A stretch of 64,000 bases of DNA. Origin: Mumia flava (GTDB lineage: Bacteria; Actinomycetota; Actinomycetes; Propionibacteriales; Nocardioidaceae). The stretch is from positions 1,860,001 to 1,924,000 of the forward strand of contig NZ_PGEZ01000001.1 in the NCBI RefSeq assembly GCF_002797495.1, in the 5' to 3' direction. Every line of letters begins with the position of its first letter. The first letter of the stretch is position 1. Shown in pieces: positions 33,045-41,532 of this stretch. The translations under genes were made by a program, and so were the position numbers. The notes under the pieces are model-generated. The model worked only from the letters and a program-made list of their open reading frames with translations. It had not been told where the DNA came from and ran no database searches.

Positions 33045-33575
33045 ATGACCGAGACCCCGCTGCTGCGTACCGTCCACGGAACCTCCCCGACGATCGATCC
33101 CGACTCCTTCGTCGCGCCGACCGCCGTGCTCTGCGGAGACGTTCACCTCGGTCCGCAGGCGTCGGTCTGGTACAACGCGGTGCTGCGCGCCGACAACGAG
33201 CGGATCACGATCGGCGCGGGGAGCAACGTCCAGGACGGGTGCGTCTTCCACGTCGACACGGGCAAGCCGGTCCACGTCGGCGAGCGGGTCTCCGTCGGCC
33301 ACCGCGCTGTCCTGCACGGCTGCACGGTGGAGGACGACGCCCTGATCGGGATGGGCGCGGTGGTGCTGAACGGCGCACACATCGGTGCCGGCTCGATGGT
33401 CGCCGCGGGCGCCGTCGTGCTGCAGGACACGGTCGTCCCTCCCGGCTCGCTGGTGGCGGGGATCCCTGGCAAGGTCCGGCGCGAGCTCACCGACGCCGAG
33501 CGTGACGGCCTCACCACGAACGCCGCGAACTACCTCGCGCTGACGCAGGCCCACCGCGCCGCCACCGACGTCTGA
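33045..33575 (+). CDS. gamma-class carbonic anhydrase family protein
   Basis: 176 residues forming a left-handed beta-helix of hexapeptide repeats. The zinc histidines of gamma-carbonic anhydrases can be placed in CVFHVDTG, VSVGHRAV and LHGCTV. Matches the YrdA/CaiE-like group, some of which are active carbonic anhydrases; activity is not assured. Starts 42 bp after the TetR gene, perhaps in one transcript. Confidence 0.85.
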   Translation: MTETPLLRTVHGTSPTIDPDSFVAPTAVLCGDVHLGPQASVWYNAVLRADNERITIGAGSNVQDGCVFHVDTGKPVHVGERVSVGHRAVLHGCTVEDDALIGMGAVVLNGAHIGAGSMVAAGAVVLQDTVVPPGSLVAGIPGKVRRELTDAERDGLTTNAANYLALTQAHRAATDV

Positions 33576-33878
33576 CCGGCCACCGACGGGTCCACCGGCG
33601 TGCCCGCCGGGTGGCACCAGATGCTTGCATGACGGATCACAACGATTTGGTGACGGAAGCCGCTGATCGTCCGTTGTTTCAGGCGAATCCTCAGTACTCC
33701 TCTTGGTTCTGACACATCGCGCAGCAGATTCTTCTCTAGCGCGTGACCCTGAACGCGTCTACGTTGTGTCCGGTGCGCGACGTGTGACCCCGGCCGCACC
33801 CCGGCCGTGCCCTCGACGTCGCCACCCGCTGAGACCACCGGTCCGGCGGCATCCGACTCGACAGAGGTGGAGAAGTAC
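33576..33878. other. 303-bp intergenic region, promoter of the secreted protease
   Basis: Relatively AT-rich for this genome (for example CACAACGATTTGGTGACGG and AGATTCTTCTCTAG). It must hold the promoter and leader of the M6 protease. I see no clear hairpin, repeat or riboswitch. A plausible -10 is not unique. Confidence 0.4.
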
Positions 33879-36284
33879 GTGAGACGACTGATCACAGCAG
33901 TCACGAGCGTCGGGCTCCTGGCCGGAGGCGGAGCGCTCAGCGTCGCCGCCGCGACCACGACCACGGCACAGCCGGCACCGGTCGTCGGTGCGGCGGACCG
34001 CGCACCGAGCGACCACGAGCTCCCGAACCCGCTGGAGGAGAGGCGCCGCGAGCTCCGCGAGGACGCGATCGCGTCCGTCCTGTCCGGCGAGGCCACGACC
34101 GTCACGAAGGACGGCACGACCGTCGCGCGCGTCGGTCGTTCGTACTCGCCGGCCGACGCCGCCGCGATGCGCAACGGCGACGACCGCCGTTCGGCCCGCC
34201 AGGCGAGCGCCAAGAAGCAGGCCCAGTACGTGGAGCTCGAGCAGGAGCGCGCCGACAAGATCTTCGTCGTGCTGGCGGAGTTCGGCGACGAGCGTCACCC
34301 GGACTACCCGGACGACGGCTGGGCCGACTACGACGAGAACGCCGTCGAGCCGCAGCGCTTCGACGGCCCGCTGCACAACGAGATCCCTGAGCCGGACCGG
34401 ACGAAGGACAACACGACCGTCTGGCAGGCGGACTACGACCAGCAGCACTACCAGGACCTGTACTTCGGGACCGGCAAGAAGACCGAGTCGGTCAAGACGT
34501 ACTACGAGAAGCAGTCCTCCGGGCGCTACACGGTCGACGGCACCGTCTCCGACTGGGTGAAGGTTCCCTACAACGAGGCGCGCTACGGCCGTACGGACGC
34601 CGGTGCCTGGTACCTCGTGCGCGACGCGCTGACCTCCTGGGTCGAGCAGCAGCAGGCCGCCGGCATGTCCGACGCGCAGATCGAGAAGACGCTGCAGTCG
34701 TACGACCAGTGGGACCGCTACGACTTCGACGGCGACGGCGACTTCAACGAGCCCGACGGCTACATCGACCACTTCCAGATCGTGCACGCGGGCGGCGACG
34801 AGGCCGACGGCGACCCGATCTACGGCTCCGACGCGATCTGGTCGCACCGCTGGTACGCCTTCGTCACCGACGCGGGCCTGACCGGCCCGCCGCAGAACCC
34901 GCTCGGCGGGACGCAGATCGGCGACACCGGCATCTGGGTCGGCGACTACACCGTGCAGCCGGAGAACGGCGGCCTGTCGGTCTTCGTGCACGAGTACGGC
35001 CACGACCTGGGGCTGCCGGACGCGTACGACACCTCCGGCCGCGGCGACAACTCCAACGAGTACTGGACCCTGATGGCGCAGAGCCGGCTGAACGACGCCG
35101 GTGAGCCGCTCGGCACCCGACCGGGTGACCTCGGCGCCTGGGAGAAGCTCCAGCTCGGGTGGCTCGACTACGAGGTCGTCGCCGCCGGGCAGAAGCGCAC
35201 GCTCGACCTCGGGCCCCAGGAGTACAACTCCAAGGACGCGCAGGGCGCCGTCGTCGTGCTGCCGAAGAAGACCGTGTCGTTCGACAAGGGTGCCCCGGCA
35301 TCGGGGGAGAAGCAGTTCTTCTCCGGCTCCGCGGACGACCTGAACAACACGATGTCGACGTCGCTGGACCTCTCCGGCGCGTCGTCGGCGAGCTTCACGG
35401 CTCAGGCACGCTGGGAGATCGAGGCTGGCTACGACTACGCGTACTTCCAGGTCTCGACCGACGGCGGATCGTCGTGGACCTCGCTCCCGGGCACGATCGA
35501 CGGTGAGGACTACGGCACCGACACCTCGGGCTCGCCGGCGATCGACGGCGAGCACCCCGACTGGGGCGACCTCGTCGTGCCGCTGGACGCGTACGCCGGT
35601 CAGCAGGTCGACTTCCGGGTGCAGTACCGCACCGACGGCGGGGTCTCCGAGGCCGGCCTGTTCCTCGACGACATCGAGGTGACCGCCGACGGCGCCACCG
35701 TGCTGTCCGACGGCGCCGAGGACGGCGGGGCCGCGTGGACGTTGGACGGGTTCTCGATCGTCGGTGCGACGGTCACGCAGGACTTCGACAACTTCTACGT
35801 GATGGGGCACCGGTCGTACGTCGACTACGACCGCTACCTCGAGACCGGCCCGTACAACTTCGGGTGGGCCAGCACGAAGCCGGACTGGGTCGAGCACTAC
35901 CGCTACGGCCACGGCCTGCTGATCTCCTACTGGGACACGTCGGTGGCGGACAACAACACCAACGTGCACCCCGGCACCGGTCGCAACCTGCCGATCGACG
36001 CGCACCCGCGCCCGATCATCAACATGGCGACCGGCGCTCCGTGGCGAGCCCGCGTCCAGGTGTACGACGCCCCGTTCTCCAAGCAGCGCGCGGACTCGAT
36101 GACGCTGCACACGAACGGCAAGCCGAGCTACATCCGGGCGCAGGACCCGCAGCCGGTCTTCAACGACACGAGGAAGTACTGGTACTCCGAGCTGCCGAAC
36201 CACGGGGTCAAGCTCCCCGCGGTCGGCGTCAAGGTGAAGGTGCTGAAGGAGAAGGGCACCAGCATGCGCATCCGGATCAAGTGA
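33879..36284 (+). CDS. secreted M6-family metalloprotease (immune inhibitor A-like)
   Basis: 801 residues from the GTG at 33879, seven bases after GGAG. Signal peptide RRLITAVTSVGLLAGGG, Ala-rich cleavage region near residue 27. A propeptide-like charged region to about residue 110 precedes the M6 peptidase domain (ADKIFVVLAEFGDERHPDYP ... VKTYYEKQSSGRYTVDGTV). The zinc site HEYGHDLGLPD is at residues 371-381. The C-terminus has a MAM/CUB-like region with repeated DGG-type turns and FDNFYVMGHRSYV. Zinc endopeptidase secreted to degrade proteins. A single-gene unit closed by a strong terminator. Confidence 0.9.
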   Translation: MRRLITAVTSVGLLAGGGALSVAAATTTTAQPAPVVGAADRAPSDHELPNPLEERRRELREDAIASVLSGEATTVTKDGTTVARVGRSYSPADAAAMRNGDDRRSARQASAKKQAQYVELEQERADKIFVVLAEFGDERHPDYPDDGWADYDENAVEPQRFDGPLHNEIPEPDRTKDNTTVWQADYDQQHYQDLYFGTGKKTESVKTYYEKQSSGRYTVDGTVSDWVKVPYNEARYGRTDAGAWYLVRDALTSWVEQQQAAGMSDAQIEKTLQSYDQWDRYDFDGDGDFNEPDGYIDHFQIVHAGGDEADGDPIYGSDAIWSHRWYAFVTDAGLTGPPQNPLGGTQIGDTGIWVGDYTVQPENGGLSVFVHEYGHDLGLPDAYDTSGRGDNSNEYWTLMAQSRLNDAGEPLGTRPGDLGAWEKLQLGWLDYEVVAAGQKRTLDLGPQEYNSKDAQGAVVVLPKKTVSFDKGAPASGEKQFFSGSADDLNNTMSTSLDLSGASSASFTAQARWEIEAGYDYAYFQVSTDGGSSWTSLPGTIDGEDYGTDTSGSPAIDGEHPDWGDLVVPLDAYAGQQVDFRVQYRTDGGVSEAGLFLDDIEVTADGATVLSDGAEDGGAAWTLDGFSIVGATVTQDFDNFYVMGHRSYVDYDRYLETGPYNFGWASTKPDWVEHYRYGHGLLISYWDTSVADNNTNVHPGTGRNLPIDAHPRPIINMATGAPWRARVQVYDAPFSKQRADSMTLHTNGKPSYIRAQDPQPVFNDTRKYWYSELPNHGVKLPAVGVKVKVLKEKGTSMRIRIK

Positions 36285-36303
36285 TCGCTGGGGCGTGAAC
36301 GGC

Positions 36304-36336
36304 GAGGCCCCCGGGACACGGCGTCCCGGGGGCCTC
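36304..36336. terminator. bidirectional hairpin terminator between convergent genes
   Basis: GAGGCCCCCGGGA / TCCCGGGGGCCTC, perfect 13-bp stem with a 7-base loop, 20 bp after the protease stop and 32 bp after the MFS gene stop on the other strand. Confidence 0.85.
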
Positions 36337-36367
36337 GTGCGTACGAGCGCTCCGTCGTACGAGCGGC

Positions 36368-37903
36368 TCAGCGGTCGGCGTCGCGCAGCGTCACCCACGA
36401 CACCACGGCGGCCCCGAGCGCGACGACGATGGCCAGAGCCGAGGTGAGCTGCACGGCGTGGTCGAAGGCGAGCTGCGCCGAGGTCCGCACCGCGTCGGCC
36501 AGCCCCTCGGGAAGACCGCTCGCGAGGTCGACGGCGCCACCGAGCGTCTCGTGCGCGGCGGTGCGCTGCTCCGGCGTCCCGACGAGCGCGGGCACCGTGA
36601 CACCACCTCGGTACGCCGCGGTGAGCACGCCTCCCAGGACCGCGGTGCCGAGCACCGCGCCGATCTCGTAGGCGGTCTCCGACAGCGCGGACGCCGCTCC
36701 GGCACGCTCGGCGGGCACGCTCGTGACCACGACGTCGTTCGTCAGCGTCTCGGCGAACCCGATCCCGATCCCCAGGACGGCGAAGGCGATGCCGATCGAG
36801 AGCGCGGTCGGCACGTCGCCGACGAACGCGGCGATCGCGTAGCCCGCGGCCGACAGGCCGAAGCTCACCGCCACCACGCTGCGCGTGCTGAAGAACCGGA
36901 CCAGGCGCACTGCTCCGAAACCGGCCAGGATCGTCGCTGCCAGGCCCGGCAGCAGCACCACGGAGGCCTCCATCGGCGACAGTCCCACCACCAGCTGGAG
37001 GAACTGCGACGAGAAGAGCAGGAACCCGGTCAGCCCCATCAGGCTCAGCAGGTTCGCTGTCAGCGCGCCGGAGAACACGCGGTTGCCGAACAGGCTCACG
37101 TCGACGAGCGGGATCGGGCGGCGACGCTGGCGCCGCACGAAGGCGATGCCCGAGGCGACCGCGATCCCGAACGACCACGCGGCCGTCCCGGTGATGCCGT
37201 GCTCGGCGATCACCTTGATCCCGTAGACCAGCGGGAGCATCGCCGCCATCGACAGCACGATGCTGAGCGGGTCCAGCGGGCCGGGTGCTGGGTTGCGGGA
37301 CTCCGGGAGGAGCCACAGTGCGAGCGGCACGAGGACCGCGACCACCGGGACGTTGATCCAGAACACCGCGCCCCAGGTGAAGTGCTCGAGCAACCACCCG
37401 CCGACGATCGGCCCCATCGCGGCCCCGCCGGAGAACGCCGCGGCCCAGGTCGCGATCGCGAGCCGGCGCTGCTGGCGGTCGACGAAGATGTTGCGCAGCA
37501 GCGAGAGCGTGGACGGCATCAGCGTCGCGCCGAACACGCCGAGCATCGCGCGCGCCGCGATCAGCATCTCGACGCTCGGGGCGTACGCCGCGGCGAGCGA
37601 CGTGAGACCGAAGCCGACCGATCCGATGATCAGGAGCCGGCGCCGGCCGATCCGGTCGCCCAGCGACCCCATCGCCACCAGGAGGCCGGCGAGCATCAGC
37701 GCGTAGATGTCGACGACCCACAGCAGCTGCGTCCCGCTGGGGTGCAGCGCACCGCTGATGGCCGGCAGCGCGAAGCTGAGGACGGTGTTGTCCATGCTCA
37801 CCAGGAGCACGGGGAGCATCAGGACGAAGAGCGCGGCCCACTGGCGAGCACCGGCTCGGGTCGGGCGCTCGTACGTGGTGGGCGTGATCGCGTCGGTGCT
37901 CAT
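36368..37903 (-). CDS. MFS drug efflux pump, DHA2 (QacA/SmvA) family
   Basis: 511 residues, 14 predicted membrane segments as in the DHA2 family. Segment 1 carries LLVSMDNTVLSFALPAI (motif D1), and the loop between segments 2 and 3 carries GSLGDRIGRRRLL (motif A). The end of segment 5 has SGGAAMGPIVGGWLLEHFTWGAVFWINVPV (motif C). Proton-driven export of cationic or lipophilic compounds. Divergent from a TetR gene with two operator copies between, the classical repressor-pump arrangement. Confidence 0.9.
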   Translation of the reverse strand: MSTDAITPTTYERPTRAGARQWAALFVLMLPVLLVSMDNTVLSFALPAISGALHPSGTQLLWVVDIYALMLAGLLVAMGSLGDRIGRRRLLIIGSVGFGLTSLAAAYAPSVEMLIAARAMLGVFGATLMPSTLSLLRNIFVDRQQRRLAIATWAAAFSGGAAMGPIVGGWLLEHFTWGAVFWINVPVVAVLVPLALWLLPESRNPAPGPLDPLSIVLSMAAMLPLVYGIKVIAEHGITGTAAWSFGIAVASGIAFVRRQRRRPIPLVDVSLFGNRVFSGALTANLLSLMGLTGFLLFSSQFLQLVVGLSPMEASVVLLPGLAATILAGFGAVRLVRFFSTRSVVAVSFGLSAAGYAIAAFVGDVPTALSIGIAFAVLGIGIGFAETLTNDVVVTSVPAERAGAASALSETAYEIGAVLGTAVLGGVLTAAYRGGVTVPALVGTPEQRTAAHETLGGAVDLASGLPEGLADAVRTSAQLAFDHAVQLTSALAIVVALGAAVVSWVTLRDADR

Positions 37904-37961
37904 GGGCTTCCCCCTTCGGGTCGAGTCGCGGACGGTGGGCGTGACAGCACGCTCAGGTTAA

Positions 37962-38001
37962 CCGTCCAGCCGGTACAGTTATTCCCGTCCAGACGGTACA
38001 G
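37962..38001. promoter_or_regulatory. two direct operator copies between MFS pump and TetR gene
   Basis: CCGTCCAGCCGGTACAG (37962-37978) and CCGTCCAGACGGTACAG (37985-38001) differ at one base and start 23 bp apart, about two helical turns. The second contains the perfect dyad CCGTCCAGACGG. Position between divergent start codons fits TetR operators controlling both genes. Confidence 0.8.
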
Positions 38002-38072
38002 AGTCTCGATCGTGGCCACAACGGGATTTCCACCACACCGGCCGGACGGTGCGGGGTCGCTAGAGTGCTGCC

Positions 38073-38606
38073 ATGCCCGCCCGCTCCGACGGCGCCACCA
38101 CCCGCGACCGCATCCTGGACGCGTTCGAGACCCTGCTGGTCGACGGCGGGAGTCGCGTCGCCACGCTCGACGCCGTCGCCGCCCAGGCCGAGGTCTCCAA
38201 GGGCGGACTGCTCTACCACTTCCCGAGCAAGGACGCGATGGTCGAGGCCATGCTCGCGCGGCTGCAGGAGCGCGGCCGCACCGACGTCGAGAAGATGCGC
38301 TCCGCACCCGAAGGGCCGGTCGCGTTCTACCTCAACACCTCGGTCGACACCGGCTCGGACTTCGACCGCGGCCTGATCGCCGCCGCCCGGGTCGCGCAGG
38401 AGTCGGACGCGCGTGCACGCGAGACGCTGGCCGAGCTGCGCAACGGGTGGTTCGAGGTGCTGGCCGAGCACTACGGCGACAACGCGCTCGCCCGCACCGT
38501 CCAGCTGATCGGCGACGGGCTCTACTTCGACGACACCACCGGCCTGGCCCACGAGCGCTCGCTGGAGCACGTCCGCGACGTCCTCTCACGGATCGAAGCG
38601 ATCTGA
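38073..38606 (+). CDS. TetR-family repressor of the efflux pump
   Basis: 177 residues. HTH: RILDAFETLLVDGGSRVATLDAVAAQAEVSKGGLLYHFPSKDAMV. The C-terminal domain (TVQLIGDGLYFDDTTGL) is typical of TetR_C repressors of MFS pumps. Divergent from the DHA2 gene. Expected to derepress the pump on binding its ligand. Confidence 0.87.
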   Translation: MPARSDGATTRDRILDAFETLLVDGGSRVATLDAVAAQAEVSKGGLLYHFPSKDAMVEAMLARLQERGRTDVEKMRSAPEGPVAFYLNTSVDTGSDFDRGLIAAARVAQESDARARETLAELRNGWFEVLAEHYGDNALARTVQLIGDGLYFDDTTGLAHERSLEHVRDVLSRIEAI

Positions 38607-38615
38607 GGCAGCGAC

Positions 38616-38754
38616 CGAGACTTCACGGCCACACCGGTGGTCGAGGCGCGAGCGACCGAGACTCCACGGCCACACCGGTGGTCGAGGCGCGAGCGCAGCG
38701 AGACTTCACGGCCACACCGGTGGTCGAGGCGCGAGCGCAGCGAGCGATCGAGAC
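38616..38754. repeat. family B repeat array, TetR-yigZ junction
   Basis: Three tandem copies of a 41-42 bp unit (starts 38616, 38657, 38699): CGAGACTTCACGG, CCACACCGGT and GGTCGAGGCGCGAGCG, then a terminal GCAGCGAGCGATCGAGAC. The array fills the gap between convergent stop codons, ending one base before the yigZ stop. Confidence 0.85.
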
Positions 38755-38755
38755 C

Positions 38756-39379
38756 CTAAGGCGCCCAGACCTCGTCGCCGACCTCGAGCGCGGCTGTTCC
38801 GGCGGTCAGCGCTGCCACCTGCGCGTCGAGCGCGTCGACACGACCGGGCGCGACCGCGACCTCGAACGACGCGTCGGCACCGTAGGTGACCCCGCGTACC
38901 GCGACGCCGCCCGAGCGCAGCTCGTGCTCGAGGCGGCCCGCATCGGCGTGACCGACCCTGACCCGCACCAGGACCTGCCGCTCCCGACGCAGCACGCCGG
39001 CGTCGTCGAGCGCGCGTGACGTCGCCTCGCCGTACGCCCGGACGAGACCGCCGGCGCCGAGCAGCGTCCCGCCGAACCACCGCGTCACGACCGCCACGAC
39101 GTCCCGTACGCCCCGCTTGTCCAGCACGTCGAGCATAGGGGCGCCCGCGGTCCCGCCGGGCTCACCGTCGTCGTTGGAGCGCCGCAGAGCCCCCTCCGGC
39201 CCCAGCACGAACGCCGTGCAGTGGTGGCGCGCGTCCGGGTGCTGCGCTCGCGCGGCGGCGATCACCGCGCGCGCCTCGTCCTCGGTCTCGACCCGACGCA
39301 CCCGTCCGACGAAGCGGGAGCCGCGGTCCTCGACGACGGACTCGCCCACGGATCCGGGCACCAGGTAGGCGTCGATCAT
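38756..39379 (-). CDS. yigZ: YigZ/IMPACT family protein (UPF0029)
   Basis: 207 residues. The IMPACT N-terminal domain motifs are visible: SRFVGRVRRVETEDEARAVI, HCTAFVLG, SNDDGEPGGTAGAPML, VTRWFGGTLLGAGGLVRAYG, then a ferredoxin-like C-terminal domain. Proposed to bind nucleic acid or ribosome factors; molecular role not settled. Start ATG at 39379; stop lies at the end of the family B array. Confidence 0.88.
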   Translation of the reverse strand: MIDAYLVPGSVGESVVEDRGSRFVGRVRRVETEDEARAVIAAARAQHPDARHHCTAFVLGPEGALRRSNDDGEPGGTAGAPMLDVLDKRGVRDVVAVVTRWFGGTLLGAGGLVRAYGEATSRALDDAGVLRRERQVLVRVRVGHADAGRLEHELRSGGVAVRGVTYGADASFEVAVAPGRVDALDAQVAALTAGTAALEVGDEVWAP

Positions 39380-39613
39380 CCCGCGGTGGGCTCCTCGGTC
39401 GTCTCGGGCGTGAAGCCAGCGATTGCGACCTGTCCGCCGAGCCGGCGGGCAGAGGTCACCGATGGCTGAGTACGGGAGGCTTTTCGTGGGTACCGACCCG
39501 TGAAGGAAGAACTTGTGGTCGCCCTGTAGCGCGTTCTTCACCTTCCTGACACTGTAGGGCTACGCGACCCAGGTTGAGTACGTCGCGATCCCGTCCCCCA
39601 CCGAAGGAGCATG

Positions 39614-41425
39614 ATGTCCCACCGACTCAGGAGGGCCGCGGCGGCCGCAGCGGTGGCCGGCGGCATGGTGGCAGCCACCGCCGTCGCCGCGCCGGCGATG
39701 GCGTCGCACGGACCGAAGAAGCCGCACAAGCAGCCGAAGCCCGACTTCACGCTGACGATCCTGCACAACAACGACGGCGAGTCGGCACTCCTGCCGAGCG
39801 AGGTCGACGGGGTCGAGTACGGCGGCATCGCCCGCTTCGTCAACGAGGTCCGCAAGGAGCGCCTGAAGGCCGGGATCTGGTCCTACAACTGGGGCGAGTC
39901 GCTGCGCCGCGGCGTCGTGACGCTCAACTCCGGTGACAACTTCCTCGCCGGGCTGACCCGCGAGGCCTCGAACGAGGCCGGGGTCGACTACGACGCTCTG
40001 GCCGTCCAGCAGGTCGGGTACGACGCGCTGGGGATCGGGAACCACGAGTTCGACTTCGGCCCGGAGACGTTCGCCTCGTTCGCGGAGGCGGTCCAGTCCG
40101 GCAAGGGTCTTCCGATGGTCTCCGCCAACCTCGACTTCTCGACCGAGCCGTCCACGGCCGACCTCGACCAGCTCGTGCCGAGCACGGTCATCAAGGAGCG
40201 CGGCGAGAAGATCGGCGTCGTCGGTCTCACCACGAACCTCCTCCGCTCGATCTCCTCGCCCGGCAACATCGGGATCGGTCAGGATCTGACCGGGATCGCG
40301 CAGACCGAGGTGGACAAGCTCACCCGCAAGGGCGTCGACAAGATCATCCTCGTCTCGCACCTGCAGGGACTGACGAGCGAGATCGAGCTCGCCGGCACCC
40401 TGACCGACGTCGACGTGATCATCGGCGGCGGCGGCGACGAGATCCTCGCCGACGACGGCGACGTCCTCGTCCCGGGTGACGAGGAGGAGATCTTCGGTTC
40501 GTACCCGCAGATCGCCACCGATGCCGACGGCACCGACGTCCCCGTCGTCACGACGCCGGGTAACTACCGCTACGTCGGCGCGCTTCAGGTCACGTTCGAC
40601 AAGTCCGGCGACGTGATCGACATCGACGACGGCGACTCGGGCCTCGAGGTGGTCGACGAGAGCACCCCGCCGAGCCGTCGTGCGGTCCGCACGATCGAGG
40701 AGCCCGTCGCGGCGGCGCGCGCGGCCCTGGAAGCCCAGGTCATCGCGAGCAGCGAGGTCGTGCTGGACAACTCGCGTGCCGTCAAGCGCGTCCGCGAGGC
40801 GAACCTCGGCAACCTGATCGCCGACGCCCACCTCGCCAGCGCGTCCGAGGCCGCTGCCGACCTCGGGCTGTCCACCCCGCAGGTGTTCTTCATGAACGGC
40901 GGCGGCATCCGCGGCGAGGACCTGGACATCCCGGCCGGACCGCTCAGCGTCGCCGACACCTTCTCGATCCAGCCGTTCGGCAACTACCTGAGCGTCGCCG
41001 AGGACGTCCCGTTCGCCGAGATCCGCGCGATCGTCGAGAACGGCGTCGACGCCGGCGTCGGCGCTCAGGACGGTGGCTTCATCCAGGTCTCGGACGGCAC
41101 CGAGGTGCTGATCAACCTGGACGGGACGGTCGAGAGCCTGGTCCTCGCCGACGGCACGGTCGTCGTCGACGGCGGGGTGACGCAGACGGGTACGGCGACG
41201 ATCGCCCAGCTCAACTTCTCGATCACGGGCGGTGACGGTCAGCCCGACCTGACCGCGGTCCCCGGGGTCACGGTCACCCAGACCCCGGTCGGCGACCAGG
41301 TCTCGCTGCGCAGCTACCTGGAGTCGATCGGCACCGTGACCGCGGCCGACTACCCGCGGTCCGGGGAGGGGCGCATCCTCTTCAACAACCCGGGCGGCCC
41401 CGGTCAGGATCCCGCACTCGGGTGA
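39614..41425 (+). CDS. secreted 5'-nucleotidase / 2',3'-cyclic phosphodiesterase family protein
   Basis: 603 residues from the second of two adjacent ATGs, better spaced from GAAGGAG. Signal peptide with the Ala-rich core AAAAAAVAGGMVAATAVAAPA. Calcineurin-type phosphoesterase domain: LTILHNNDGES (the usual NDxH is NDGE, a variant common in related actinobacterial proteins), NSGDNFLAG, GIGNHEFDFG, ILVSHLQ. C-terminal 5'-nucleotidase substrate domain: NLIADAHLAS, FMNGGGIRG, FSIQPFGNYL. Releases phosphate from nucleotides outside the cell. Followed by a nuclease gene, a logical partner. Confidence 0.88.
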   Translation: MSHRLRRAAAAAAVAGGMVAATAVAAPAMASHGPKKPHKQPKPDFTLTILHNNDGESALLPSEVDGVEYGGIARFVNEVRKERLKAGIWSYNWGESLRRGVVTLNSGDNFLAGLTREASNEAGVDYDALAVQQVGYDALGIGNHEFDFGPETFASFAEAVQSGKGLPMVSANLDFSTEPSTADLDQLVPSTVIKERGEKIGVVGLTTNLLRSISSPGNIGIGQDLTGIAQTEVDKLTRKGVDKIILVSHLQGLTSEIELAGTLTDVDVIIGGGGDEILADDGDVLVPGDEEEIFGSYPQIATDADGTDVPVVTTPGNYRYVGALQVTFDKSGDVIDIDDGDSGLEVVDESTPPSRRAVRTIEEPVAAARAALEAQVIASSEVVLDNSRAVKRVREANLGNLIADAHLASASEAAADLGLSTPQVFFMNGGGIRGEDLDIPAGPLSVADTFSIQPFGNYLSVAEDVPFAEIRAIVENGVDAGVGAQDGGFIQVSDGTEVLINLDGTVESLVLADGTVVVDGGVTQTGTATIAQLNFSITGGDGQPDLTAVPGVTVTQTPVGDQVSLRSYLESIGTVTAADYPRSGEGRILFNNPGGPGQDPALG

Positions 41426-41449
41426 CGACCGACCGCCGCTGAACAACAC

Positions 41450-41493
41450 GAGAGACGCACGTGACGCCCGAGGAGGAGTCACGTGCGTCTCTC
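41450..41493 (+). terminator. strong hairpin between nucleotidase and nuclease genes
   Basis: GAGAGACGCACGTGAC / GTCACGTGCGTCTCTC, perfect 16-bp stem, 12-base loop. It ends 40 bp before the nuclease start, so it separates or attenuates the two genes. Confidence 0.85.
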
Positions 41494-41532
41494 GTTCCGA
41501 CCACCTTCATCCCACCTCATCAGGAGGATCCG

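Noticed and set aside
33759-37841. 1360-codon open frame on the minus strand spanning the protease gene and the MFS gene
   Set aside because: It is antisense to the M6 protease and out of frame with the MFS gene. Long stop-free frames are expected at this G/C content. The composition is Arg/Ala/Val-rich without domains.
39505-39560. Possible PHO box (GTTCTTCACCTTC) before the nucleotidase gene
   Set aside because: Only one recognisable half-site and the spacing does not match the GTTCACC direct repeats of PhoP; not strong enough to list.
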